Below are positions 45,480-54,474 of a stretch of DNA of 64,000 nt, one piece after another. The notes below the pieces were generated by a model. The model did no database searches. It saw nothing but the letters and a program-made list of their open reading frames with translations, and was not told the DNA's origin. Where the stretch lies: NCBI GenBank assembly GCA_015075175.1, contig JABTUV010000001.1, forward strand, positions 930,001 through 994,000, given 5' to 3'. A program made the translations under genes and the position numbers. Origin of the DNA: a bacterium. GTDB taxonomy: Bacteria > Hinthialibacterota > Hinthialibacteria > H5-UNCL2. The number at the start of each line of letters is the position of its first letter. Positions within the stretch are counted from its first letter, which is position 1.

Positions 45480-47090
45480 GTCCTGGCGTCGCGGTCAGCT
45501 GTCGATGGTCACCTGTCGATGGGTTGGGCCGGGTGCGCCGCGACGGGAGCCCGTGGCGTCTCCGCGTGCCAATGGTTCGGCAAGAGTTCTTCAATGCGGC
45601 TCTGCAAGTGCTCCGGGATGCGCGCCAGCACGTCCCGCAGGTGGGCGAAGGGTTCCACCCACATATTGCTGGCAACTGGCGATCATGGTGTAGAGGATCG
45701 CCGCCCGCCGCCCACCTTCATCACTGCCTGCGAACAACCAATTTTTCCGTCCAAGCGCCACCTGCCGCAAGGCGCGTTCCGCCGCGTTGTTGTCGATCCC
45801 AGGTCCCCGTCCTCAGGTAGCGCCTGAGCGCCCGCCATTGACCCAGCGCGTAGCCGATGGCCTCGCCCATCGGACTCGCGGCAGCACCACTTGCGCCTGC
45901 TCTTTCAGCCAGGCATGCAAGTCGGAGAGGATCGCCCGCTCTCCTGTCGGCGTAACGCGCAGAGATCCGCAGGGACAGCCCATCTTCACGTCCCCGCTTT
46001 TCCACTTGGTAGAGGCGGCCGATATACGCCAGCGCCACCAGCGCCTGCCCCGGTCGCCGTCCTGCGCCTCATAGAACTTCCGGCGCGCATGCGCCCAGCA
46101 CCCCACTCAACGATCTCCCCGCCTGGTACAACCTCGTCGTAACCCGTATACGCATCCGCCTGCAGGTAGCCCTGGTAGCTATGCAAAACTTCATCGGCCC
46201 GTCCTGTTTTCGGTGGGCGTGAAGTCAAACACCGTATGCTCATGCTCCCCGTCCCCCACGTACACCTGCAGCCGCCCCTGGCGCGTCTTTGCTGGTTCCC
46301 GGCTCTGCACGGGACGGGGTGAGTCGTCCGTGCTGATCTTCCTGCCTTGCAGCACTTCTCGTCGCATCACGTCATACAGCGGCCGGAGCAACTGCGCGCC
46401 GGCCCCGTCGTGAAATCCGAGTATCGCTGCGGTCCTCGCGACAACCGATGCCATACTGTTGCATGATCGCCTCCTGGCGGTGCAAACGGCAGATGGTCGC
46501 AATATTTGCTGACCAACACGTGCGCCGCCAGACCTGACCGCAGACCTTTCAACCGGCTGCGCCGGCATGCACTGACCACCACGTTGCCCTGGCAGCGCTT
46601 GCAGGCATATTTGATCCTGCACGTGCTCGCGCACGATGAAGGAGGCGGGACGTACCCAACTGCCGCGTCACTTCTTCTGCCCATGCGCTCCAGCGGCGCG
46701 CCGCACTCTGGCACTTCGTACATGGCCTCTTGGGCAGCGCATACTCCACTTCGCTCGCGCGGCAGGCTTTCGGGCAGCGGATTACGACTGCCCGCTGCCG
46801 GAAGACTTCGCCGGTTTGTCCTGTTTGATGGCTTCCGCTTGTCGCGGCCTCTGCCTGCGGATTGGTTTCCACCTCTCCGTCGCGCATGGCCTCTGCGAAG
46901 GCGAACAGCAGTTGCCCAGGGGTACCTGCCTGACTTGCGCCTGAACTGGAGCGCTGCAGCGCCAACAGGTGCGAGGAGCCCTCCGATGCGCTGATCCTTC
47001 TCGCGCAGCCTGCGTCAGCAGATCGAGGATCATCTGCTGCAACAGCGCCAGGTCTTGGGGTAGGTTGTTCAGATCGAATCGCATGGTCAT
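45480..47090 (-). pseudogene. tnpC: IS66 transposase TnpC, multiple frameshifts
   Basis: Starting at MTMRFDLNNLPQDLALLQQM (47090), family sequence appears in changing frames: PECGAPLERMGRRSDA (zinc-finger), HTVFDFTPTENRTG, SYQGYLQADAYTGYDEV with the DDE-region YxGYxxxxADxYxGY pattern, VGCWAHARRKFYEA-type text at about 46090, LALAYIGRLYQVEK, and PMGEAIGYALGQWRALRRYL with NN/AER-region echoes. At least five frame changes occur. It cannot be active. Confidence 0.8.
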
Positions 47091-47252
47091 TTACAAAACG
47101 CACGAGCGGGAAAAGTCCGCAAAAGCTCTGCTGCGATGATTTTTTTTGCCGTGACGGCGATGCGTGATTGCGGCGTGCGGTTACGGTTGAATCATGCGCA
47201 GGCGATGACGGAGATTGAGGGACCGAAGCGGGCGGCGTACTGCGTGTTGCAA

Positions 47253-47558
47253 TTAGATTCCTTCCAAGAGCAGCGCGCCGCCTGGCGGCGTCGAGCCCGC
47301 ACGGAGGCGGTCGCGCCGGGGAAATGGAAGCCGGCCCTTCGATGCGCTTGTACCAGAGGCAGAAGCCGGAGCGATCCCAGTAGAGGATTTTGACGCGGTC
47401 CGCGCGCTTGTTGCCAAACACGAAGAGGTGGCTGCTGGAGAGGGGATCCTGTTGCAGCACGTCACGCGCCAGAGCGGCTTCAGACCGTCGAAGCCGCGCC
47501 GCATGTCGGTCGGCGCGGTGCACAGATAGATGCGCACGCTGGGCGGCAGACTCAACAT
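47253..47558 (-). pseudogene. tnpB: IS66 accessory protein TnpB, frameshifted
   Basis: MLSLPPSVRIYLCTAPTDMRRGFDGL is the exact TnpB (Orf2) opening; the following part (HLFVFGNKRADRVKILYWDRSGFCLWYKR) is found in another frame. The gene overlaps the tnpA end. Confidence 0.85.
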
Positions 47559-47559
47559 G

Positions 47560-48140
47560 GGGACGCCTCAAGACGGCGATCAGTTTCTGCAAGAGGGCGG
47601 CGGCGTCCCCGTGAATGCGGATACAGCGCCCTGAGGCGAGCACGACCTCCAGAGCGGCGGGGGGCCGACCACCGAGGCATGGGGCCGCGGAGAACGAAGG
47701 GCCAATCAACTGCACCGGGATGAAGGGTTTTTGTCTGTGTGCCTTGCAGGCAGGGCGGGTAGGACGCGCCCTCCCGCCTCGCCTCTCGTTCCGCTTTCCG
47801 ACTTGGTCCTCGCGCTTGAAATCGCCGCGGCGGACGGCGCGGCCTCTGTGCTGCTGCCAGGCTGCGCGGCCAGCCGTGCGCCGGCGTGCTTGCGCGCGCA
47901 GCACTGGTTGGGATGGGATGCGGTGGCTCGTTCGCGGTCGCGACGCGCCAATTCACACCGCCACCAACACAAGGACACCAGGGAAACCTTCTGTTGCTCG
48001 CAGAACTCCCGTTGCGTCAGCCGCTGGCTTCCCGGACGGCTGACGGCTGCCGCCAGCGCGCTTCACGCCCTCCTCTTCCACGCCTGGCCTTCTGCCGGCT
48101 CGCCGGTGGCCGGGTTCTGCGTTCTGCCTGCTCGTGCCAT
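47560..48140 (-). pseudogene. tnpA: IS66 accessory protein TnpA, frameshifted
   Basis: After MARAGRTQNPATGEPAEGQA (from 48140) the frame changes; EQQKVSLVSLCWWRCELARRDRE and, in a third frame, PFIPVQLIGPSFS and LEVVLASGRCIRIHGDAAALLQKLIAVLR match IS66 TnpA. It binds the element's ends in active relatives. Confidence 0.75.
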
Positions 48141-48212
48141 GGGTTTCACCCATGGCGCCCATCCTGATCCACCCTCCTCAGCTTGAGAAGATGCACTTCA
48201 CCGGACGGTTAC

Positions 48213-50011
48213 GGTTGTCGAGCTTGCGATTGCTATCAACGACGCATCCGACGTCGAGAGTTACCGCATTCAACTCGATTGGGACGACGCTGTACTGGAG
48301 TACGTGGCCGATAGCGCCACCCCCGAGGGTACTCTCGCGGCGCTCGGGTCGCTCTCCAGCGGAGCCCTATCCTCCGGGCCGGCAAGAGAACTCTATCACG
48401 CGGGAGATGAGGTCGACAACTCCGCCCTGGTGGCGGCATCATAACCCCGGAGGACTAACATTCCCCGTGGTAAACAAAATGGGGGCTGGACACTCAAGTC
48501 AAGGAAGCCTGTTACGGCTGCAACTGCGAATCAAGAGCGGAGTTACCCCAGGGGCGAGCTCGATCCTGGCCTTGACCGTCGAACTTAACGATGGTGCGAT
48601 ACCTGTCCAGGTCCAGAATGGTTCCGTGGCGGTAGGGTCCGGTCCAACGCCGACCTTCACAACCACGCCCACGCCGACGCCGACTCCAACCACGTCAATC
48701 AGCCCAACTTTCACGGGGACTCCGACGCCGACACTGCCACCGGGGCAAAGATCGATCAGTGCGCCTCTCTTGCAGGGACAACCGGGACAGATTCTTGACG
48801 TTGCGATCAATGTCAATGACGCGTCTGACGTTGAGAGTTACCGAATCCAGCTTGACTGGAACGGGGCAGTCTTGGAATACGTAGTCAATAGCGCCACCGT
48901 GACCGGGACGCTTGCGGCTGGTTTCACGCTCACGCCGAACCTTGCTACGCCGTCGCGTCTCATTGCGGTAGGGCGCGCCGGAACGGGGATGTCGCTGCCT
49001 CCAGCCAGTGGGAGTTTGTTGCATCTGCAGCTTAAGATCAGGGACAGTGCTGCGCCTGGCAGTAACTCTCCCTTGGCGTTGACTGTTGAACTCAATGACG
49101 GCGCGATCATGGCTCAGACTCAGAACGGGCAGGTGTCAGTCGGGGGTACCCCGGTTGTTGCCTTCTTCGTCTTGGACGACTACGGCGCGGTCCATACCGG
49201 CGGGGCCGCGAATCAGGTTCCGCTGACCGGCGACCCGTATTTCGGCTGGGACATCGCGCGGGGGTTGGAACTTGTGTTTGGTTCGCCAACTACCAACGAG
49301 GCCAAGACCGGCGTGTTGCTCGTGGATGGCTTCGGCGCGCTCCACACCTACAGCTGCAGGCGGCCGCCGCAGTCGTTCTACTTCGATCCGGTGCCGGGCG
49401 AGATCGCCGCCGACGTTGTTGTCTTCCAGGGACCTTCGCCGACCGGCCTCGGGGCAGCCGACGAGATCGGCGTCTTCGTGCTCGACCGGACCGGCAAGTT
49501 GTGGCCCGCCGGCATCGCGTCCTGGGACGTGGCCGCGCAGGGATCGATTACCCCTGCGCTCAACGGAAACACCATCCGCGCCGTCGACCTCACGCTCGCC
49601 GACAACTCCGGCACGCGCGGCTGGATTCTGGACAACATGGGCAAGGCGTATCCCTTCGGCGGCGCGGTCAATCCCAACTTCCAGCTTTCCACTCAAGACA
49701 ACTGGGTGGACTTCGAGCCGGTCGAAGGGCAGTTCGTCCGCATGGATGCATCCGGCAACCTGACGTGGAGCGGCACGCCGGTGGACGGCTGGGACCTGCC
49801 CATGGTGGATGGCGGACTGGCCATCGACTTGGAGGTTGAGCCCGGGCTAGGCCTGATCATGATCGACCGCTTTGGCGCGATCTACACATCGGGCAATGCG
49901 GTGAAGCCGGCGGCGGGCGAAGGTCCGCCGTACTTCGGCTTCGAGGCCGCGCGCTCCCTGGAGATCGGCCCGCCGCTTGGGGCCAACGTCAACAACCCGA
50001 CGGGGCAGTAG
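48213..50011 (+). pseudogene. Secreted cohesin-module protein, 5' end lost to IS66
   Basis: Immediately after the IS66 end the sequence reads VELAIAINDASDVESYRIQLDW, the start of a cohesin-type beta-sandwich, and changes frame near 48450. From there one frame runs to 50011: end of cohesin 1, a TPT-rich linker, cohesin 2 (GQILDVAINVNDASDVESYRIQL ... LHLQLKI), and a C-terminal part with five repeats of the type LDDYGAVHTGG, VDGFGALHTY, LDNMGKAYPFGG, MIDRFGAIYTSG, probably a beta-propeller. Cohesin modules dock to dockerins, and dockerin-like ends occur in two other secreted proteins of this window. Signal peptide and anything before cohesin 1 are missing. Confidence 0.75.
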
Positions 50012-50036
50012 GGCAGACTCTGAAAACAACCGCAAT

Positions 50037-50067
50037 GGGGGCAGGTGCGCACAAACCGCCTGCCCCC
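50037..50067 (+). terminator. 9-bp hairpin after the cohesin gene
   Basis: GGGGGCAGG (50037-50045) pairs with CCTGCCCCC (50059-50067), 25 bases after the stop, followed by a short T pair only. The 300 bases from here to 50367 hold no other feature that I can support. Confidence 0.55.
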
Positions 50068-50367
50068 CTTGAGGTTCTGAAGTTTCCGACGATATCTCCG
50101 GTGGCCTTCACACGTCAAACATCATCATGCGTTCAACTTTTGCAGACGGCCGCGAAGCGCCGGCGAGCGGTTTTCTCGCGCACCTCGGGATCGGGAATCG
50201 ATCCCCCTTCCCGAAGAGCCGCCGATGGGGCTGGTCCTCCGTTCCGCGCGGATTGGCTACGCTCATCCACGCTCCACTGCGGCCCAGCCCCATCGGTCCC
50301 CGGGACCCCGGCCGCCTGCCTCCGTCGTTCATCCTTCATCATCAAACCCCTCCCCGCCCTTCCACAC

Positions 50368-52084
50368 TAATTAGTTTCTGTTGCGGAAAGGGCTTTTGGC
50401 ACGGAAATGTGGAGCGCGGCGAACGGTTGACGCTTCGAGCATCGCTCGCAGAGACGGCGAAGGCCTGTCAGAGTAACATTTCGTACTGAGATCACAGCTG
50501 CATGCCCGATTTCGGGCAGACTCCTTCCCTCAACATTTCCGCAGTCCTTTTTCAGCCCGCCCTGGCGCCGGCGCAACCGCTACAGTCGCGTCAGCAGCAC
50601 CAGGTTGTGGCACAGCACCGCGCAGCCCACGCTGGCGGCGAAGTTCTTAAATCCCTTAAAAAGGCACCGATTCAGCTTGTAGGCCCGTTTTAACACTGAG
50701 ATCGAGCCCTCCGACCCCGCCCGGAATCGCTGTCCCGCCTTGAATCCCTCGCTCCTCTCCCGTGCCGTCTCCTCCTTGGTGCGGCGCCCCAGTTTGGCGA
50801 TCGAGACGGTCTTGATTTCCTCCCGCAGGCTCGCCAACTGCCCCGCGCTCCGGTAGAACCCCTTGTCCGCCGCCAGCACCTCCGGCAGACTCCCAAACAG
50901 GTTGCGGTGCGACTCCAGCGCCGGCGTCAAGAGCTCCCTGTCGTCCAGGTTCCTCTCCAGCACCTGGTAGTGTGTGATGAACTTCTCCCCGCTCTGCGAC
51001 AGCAGCACCTTGTGCCCGAACTCGATCGGTTTCCTGGCTTTGCCCCGCATCAACAACTCGGTGTGCGGCTCGAACAGGCTGAACACCTTCTCGTCGTTGG
51101 GGACCTGCTCCCCCAACAGCACCCGCCGCTCGGCTTGGTCGATGATCCGCTCCACCGTCGGCAGGTAGGTTTGTAACTCCTCGCAGGTCGCTTCCGCCAG
51201 AATCAGCGCCCCCGTGTCCCCTGCACGCCAGCCCGTGTTGGCCAGCAGTTCGACGACTTCGCGCCCGATGCCCGCGACCCAGCGCACGCGTTCAATCAGC
51301 ACGCGGTAGCGCGCCTTGACCCGCCGCTGGGTGGAGCGGCTGGTACTCTTGCCGTTGCGGGCCAGGAAGGTGTAGAGCCGCTTGGCCTTGCGCGTGTGGT
51401 AGCGATGCGCCAGCCCCAAGCCCGGCAGTCCCTTTTGCGCCCGCTTCAGGACTCTCGCCAGCACCCGGTAACTGTCCCACAAGAGCGAGGCGTCGGTCGG
51501 GAAGTGGATGTTGGTCTCGTAGGCGGTCGAGTCCATGCGCAACTTCCCTCCGCTGATCTTCTCCTGGTTCACCGCGAACTCGGCCAGCGCCTGGTTCATG
51601 GCCTCCAGCGTCCGGGCCGAGAGCGTGCCCATCGCCTTGCAGAGGAAGGTGTAGTCCATCATCGGGCGCGTCCCCAGCCCGACGAAGCCGCGCAGAAACT
51701 CGCTGGTATCGATGCGACTCACTGCCGCCCGGTAGGGCAGCTGCTCGACAAACATCACCACCAGCGCCCGCAAAATCTCCTCGCAACTGTAGGCTGCGCG
51801 GCGTCCCCGCCGGGAGGTGGACAACTTGCCCGCCCAGTCGCGGTGCGCCAGGCGCAGCAACTCCGGGTTGGCGGCCAACAGCGTGGCGATCCGCTCGTAC
51901 TTCTCCTGGTACTGCCGGACCACCTTTAAAGTTGACTTCCCGCCCCAGTTGAAGTACTGTTGCAGTGTGCTTTTCAAGCGCATGGCCTGCTCCTTTTCGG
52001 GGTTTTGGTCTCACAACATTTACCCTACAGGAGCAGGCCTTACTTTTGAATTCGATTCTGCTTTTCCGCAACAGGAACTAATTA
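50368..52084 (-). mobile_element. Insertion sequence with DDE transposase (ISNCY-like)
   Basis: TAATTAGTTTCTGTTGCGGAAA at 50368-50389 and its reverse complement at 52063-52084 (one mismatch) bracket a single intact transposase gene. The TAATTA at both outer ends may include the target duplication. This is the only apparently complete element in the window. Confidence 0.85.
50580..51983 (-). CDS. DDE transposase (ISNCY/IS1182-like)
   Basis: The 467-residue protein is intact. It has an N-terminal helical region (CEEILRALVVMFVEQLPYRAAVSRI), the first Asp in GGKLRMDSTAYETNIHFPTDASLLWDSY, a long insertion with TCEELQTYLPTVERIID, a second block FGHKVLLSQSGEKFITHYQVL, ADKGFYRSAGQ with the second Asp and a C-terminal RFRAGSEGSISVLKRAYKLNR carrying the Glu. 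The LRMDSTAYETNIHFPTD pattern is shared with IS1182/ISNCY-type transposases; the exact family is not certain. AGGAGCAGGCC lies upstream of the start. Confidence 0.88.
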   Translation of the reverse strand: MRLKSTLQQYFNWGGKSTLKVVRQYQEKYERIATLLAANPELLRLAHRDWAGKLSTSRRGRRAAYSCEEILRALVVMFVEQLPYRAAVSRIDTSEFLRGFVGLGTRPMMDYTFLCKAMGTLSARTLEAMNQALAEFAVNQEKISGGKLRMDSTAYETNIHFPTDASLLWDSYRVLARVLKRAQKGLPGLGLAHRYHTRKAKRLYTFLARNGKSTSRSTQRRVKARYRVLIERVRWVAGIGREVVELLANTGWRAGDTGALILAEATCEELQTYLPTVERIIDQAERRVLLGEQVPNDEKVFSLFEPHTELLMRGKARKPIEFGHKVLLSQSGEKFITHYQVLERNLDDRELLTPALESHRNLFGSLPEVLAADKGFYRSAGQLASLREEIKTVSIAKLGRRTKEETARERSEGFKAGQRFRAGSEGSISVLKRAYKLNRCLFKGFKNFAASVGCAVLCHNLVLLTRL

Positions 52085-52252
52085 CCGGCAGGGAACTGTC
52101 TCATCCACGTTGGCACAGAGGGAGTGCAACCCAAAAGGTCAAACCTCCCGGACGCACCAGCGGCGTTGGTAAAAGCCGTTGACGCTACTTGCGTGGAACA
52201 CGAACAGGACCGGAACGGCAGTGCTTACCGGACTTGTTTCCGTAGGTCCAAG

Positions 52253-52336
52253 TGCCGTGGGAGGGAAGCGAACCCTCACTCCCTTGCGGGAACCGGATTC
52301 TGCTTCCGGCGCGTTCCTCAGTTTCACTACGCAGGC
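52253..52336 (-). tRNA. tRNA-Leu-like relic (would-be anticodon CAG)
   Basis: Over 84 bases this matches the tRNA-Leu at 59510-59593 closely in the anticodon stem, long variable arm (TTCCCGCAAGGGAG) and T arm, but the acceptor stem is broken (only four of seven pairs), the D arm is altered, and the anticodon loop reads AGCAGAA with G instead of U33. It is most likely a pseudogene or the trace of a recombination at a tRNA-Leu(CAG) gene. It lies just right of the insertion sequence. Confidence 0.6.
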
Positions 52337-52437
52337 ACGACAGCTGGACCCATACGGTGATCCAAAGAAGGTTGTGAACCAGCATTCGTGGCATGGGCAT
52401 CTTGCCCATGCGCACGGGCAGGATGCCCGTGCCACGG

Positions 52438-53994
52438 CTACCTGTACCAGTGCGGATTCTCCCGCCAGTTCCAGTCCTTTTCGTAGCCGAACGCTTCCAC
52501 GCGCGGGCGGCGCTCGCGCAGGCGCACGCTGTAGATTCCCAACCGCTCGCCCCGCGAAATCGGGTTCTTCCCGACGCATTCCAGCCGGAAAACATAACGC
52601 CCCGGCTCCGGCCAGAAGTCCAGGAGATGGTCCTCCAACAGATGCGGCTTCTCGCTGTAAAGGTCGATCGGATCGCCCAGCTGGACGCCGTCCAGGCTTG
52701 GTTGGTAAAGGCCGTGATCCGGTCCGCGCGACAATTCGACAAGCAGCCGTAGCGGCTCCTTCTTCTGCACCGTGATGGGGATTTCGATCCAACCCTCACG
52801 CTGCGATTCCGGCGACAGGACGAGCTGCCCGCCCGCTTCCAGATATTCCGCGCCCTCGACCAGTTCGACCGCGCCCCTGCCGTGATGCTCATCCCCGATG
52901 TAATCCTTGGCCCAGGCGATGAAGCGGTCCAGGCAGGGCAGCTTGCGTTCCTCCGCCGTGTAGGTCGGCGCGAACTTCCTGCTCGGACTCCGCTGATACC
53001 AGAAAGCCACGCTGGAAAAGTCGTCCTGCCGCTCATTCCAGCTGTGCGCCTTGTTCTCCTTGTTCTCGTCCGGCGAAATCCATCCGTAAGTCTCGAACGT
53101 CACCTTGATGCTCTGGGAAAACAGGATGGGGTCCTCGATGTGCCAGCGATAGCTGCACGTCTCCTGGCCGATGATGCGCAGCGGATGATTAATGTGCGGC
53201 ACGCCGAAGTAGGGCGTCAGATGCTTGCGCAGGCCCCAGGCGGAGCAGAAGTAGTCCTCCGTGCCCGTGCCGCGGATGGAGGGGAACGACTCGCCGTCGA
53301 TGTAGATCAGCTCGTCGCCTTCGCCGAACCATGCCGGGCTGCGCGTGCGCACGCCCAGCACCGTCCCCACGTAACAGCCCTTGCCCTCCGTCTCAAGCAC
53401 CAGGTAGTCCTTGCCGCTCTCGGCGGGATACTCCTGCCGGTAGCGGGCGCAGAAATAGAGGGTGTTTTCGGGCAGCTCGGGAAGTTCGGTCCAGTCGATG
53501 TTGAAGTAGAGCTTGCGGATCGGCTTGTTGCTCTGATTGACCACCTCGATGCGGGCCGCCTTGCGGAAGGGCATCTGCCAGTAACAGTTGTAGCCGGCGC
53601 CGCCCCCGACCACGACCGGCAGGCTGATGACCTCCATGCGCTTGCCGAAGCAACTGGCGAAGAACTCGCCCACGGGGGCTTCCACGTCCGGCTCGGGCCG
53701 GCCGTCCCAGAACATGCGCAGGAGGATTTCCTGGTGGTTGGCGGCGCCGCTCTCCTGCGTCCAACGGTGCGGCTCATGCAGAAAAGTCAGCCAGATGTGG
53801 TTGATGACGCCCGGACCGGAAAGGTCGGCCAAAACGAAGGTCTGCCCGGGAGGGATCACGTCCTCGCGGTCGAAATTGTTGCTGATGTCGTCGTGCCGGT
53901 CGGGATAATAGACGCCGGAGGTAGCCCGGCGGCTGCGACCCTCTTGGTATTGCGTCAGTTTCCCGAGTCCGAGAAAGAAGGGAGATGCGGACAT
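52438..53994 (-). CDS. DUF2961 protein (GH172-type glycosidase)
   Basis: ATG 53994 has GGAGG eight bases upstream and gives 518 residues; the open frame further upstream lacks protein character. The family signature is clear: SGPGVINHIWLTF, the block DGRPEPDVEAPVGEFFASCFG, GYNCYWQMPFRKAARIEV, and GTGTEDYFCSAWG. DUF2961 is now glycoside hydrolase family 172, with enzymes acting on fructose or arabinofuranose glycosides as double jelly-roll trimers; the substrate here is unknown. There is no signal peptide, so it may act in the cytoplasm. An extra beta-sandwich is at about 400-500. Confidence 0.88.
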   Translation of the reverse strand: MSASPFFLGLGKLTQYQEGRSRRATSGVYYPDRHDDISNNFDREDVIPPGQTFVLADLSGPGVINHIWLTFLHEPHRWTQESGAANHQEILLRMFWDGRPEPDVEAPVGEFFASCFGKRMEVISLPVVVGGGAGYNCYWQMPFRKAARIEVVNQSNKPIRKLYFNIDWTELPELPENTLYFCARYRQEYPAESGKDYLVLETEGKGCYVGTVLGVRTRSPAWFGEGDELIYIDGESFPSIRGTGTEDYFCSAWGLRKHLTPYFGVPHINHPLRIIGQETCSYRWHIEDPILFSQSIKVTFETYGWISPDENKENKAHSWNERQDDFSSVAFWYQRSPSRKFAPTYTAEERKLPCLDRFIAWAKDYIGDEHHGRGAVELVEGAEYLEAGGQLVLSPESQREGWIEIPITVQKKEPLRLLVELSRGPDHGLYQPSLDGVQLGDPIDLYSEKPHLLEDHLLDFWPEPGRYVFRLECVGKNPISRGERLGIYSVRLRERRPRVEAFGYEKDWNWRENPHWYR

Positions 53995-54474
53995 GAAATG
54001 CGCCTCCAGTTGGATTGTGGGGGCGCATTCTCTATTCCGATCCGAAGGGGTGTCAATGCCTTTGCTGGGCGACAAGCCACGAGAACGGCCGAACCCGCCG
54101 AAATTTGCAGCCCAATACATGCGTGCTGGCGCCCCACATCCGCCAGCCCCGGCATCATCGCAGGTGCACCCCTTCGTACTCGCGCATTTCAGGCCGCGAA
54201 GTGGCCATGGCCGCCCGTGCACCAAAACCCACCGATTCGGATGGGATCTTGCCCGTAATACACGTTTGTCGCCCTACCGGCCAATTCAATCGTGTAATAA
54301 TTCACGACTCATGGCCAAGCTACCGTGTGGGTACGGCAGCGGCCAGAATCACCTTTCCCACCGGGGACAAAACGACGTTTTTTTTTCGTATAAAATCATT
54401 GGCCATCGTCGCACAAACGGGTGGCAGCCACTGAACAGGGTTGCGCCGCCGACTCTCTCTCGGGAGGAACGATC
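53995..54474. promoter_or_regulatory. Divergent promoter region
   Basis: This 480-base gap separates the minus-strand GH172-type gene from the plus-strand beta-helix gene. A T-rich run followed by TATAAAAT at 54390-54396 is a plausible -10 region for the plus-strand gene. No gene is seen. Confidence 0.35.

Larger units (their letters stand above)
45358..48212 (-). mobile_element. IS66-family element with both inverted ends, decayed
   Basis: GTAACCGTCCGGTGAAGT at 45358-45375 is the exact reverse complement of 48195-48212, the expected IS66 terminal repeat. Between them, on the minus strand, are tnpA, tnpB and tnpC remnants in the standard order, all frameshifted. The 8 bases outside the two ends do not match, so the target-site duplication is lost or the flanks were rearranged. 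Right of the element is the body of a cohesin-type gene. Confidence 0.9.

Noticed and set aside
52438-54225. Longer start for the GH172-type gene
   Set aside because: The extra 77 residues are Cys/Gly-rich low-quality sequence without an SD; ATG 53994 has a good SD and starts the domain.
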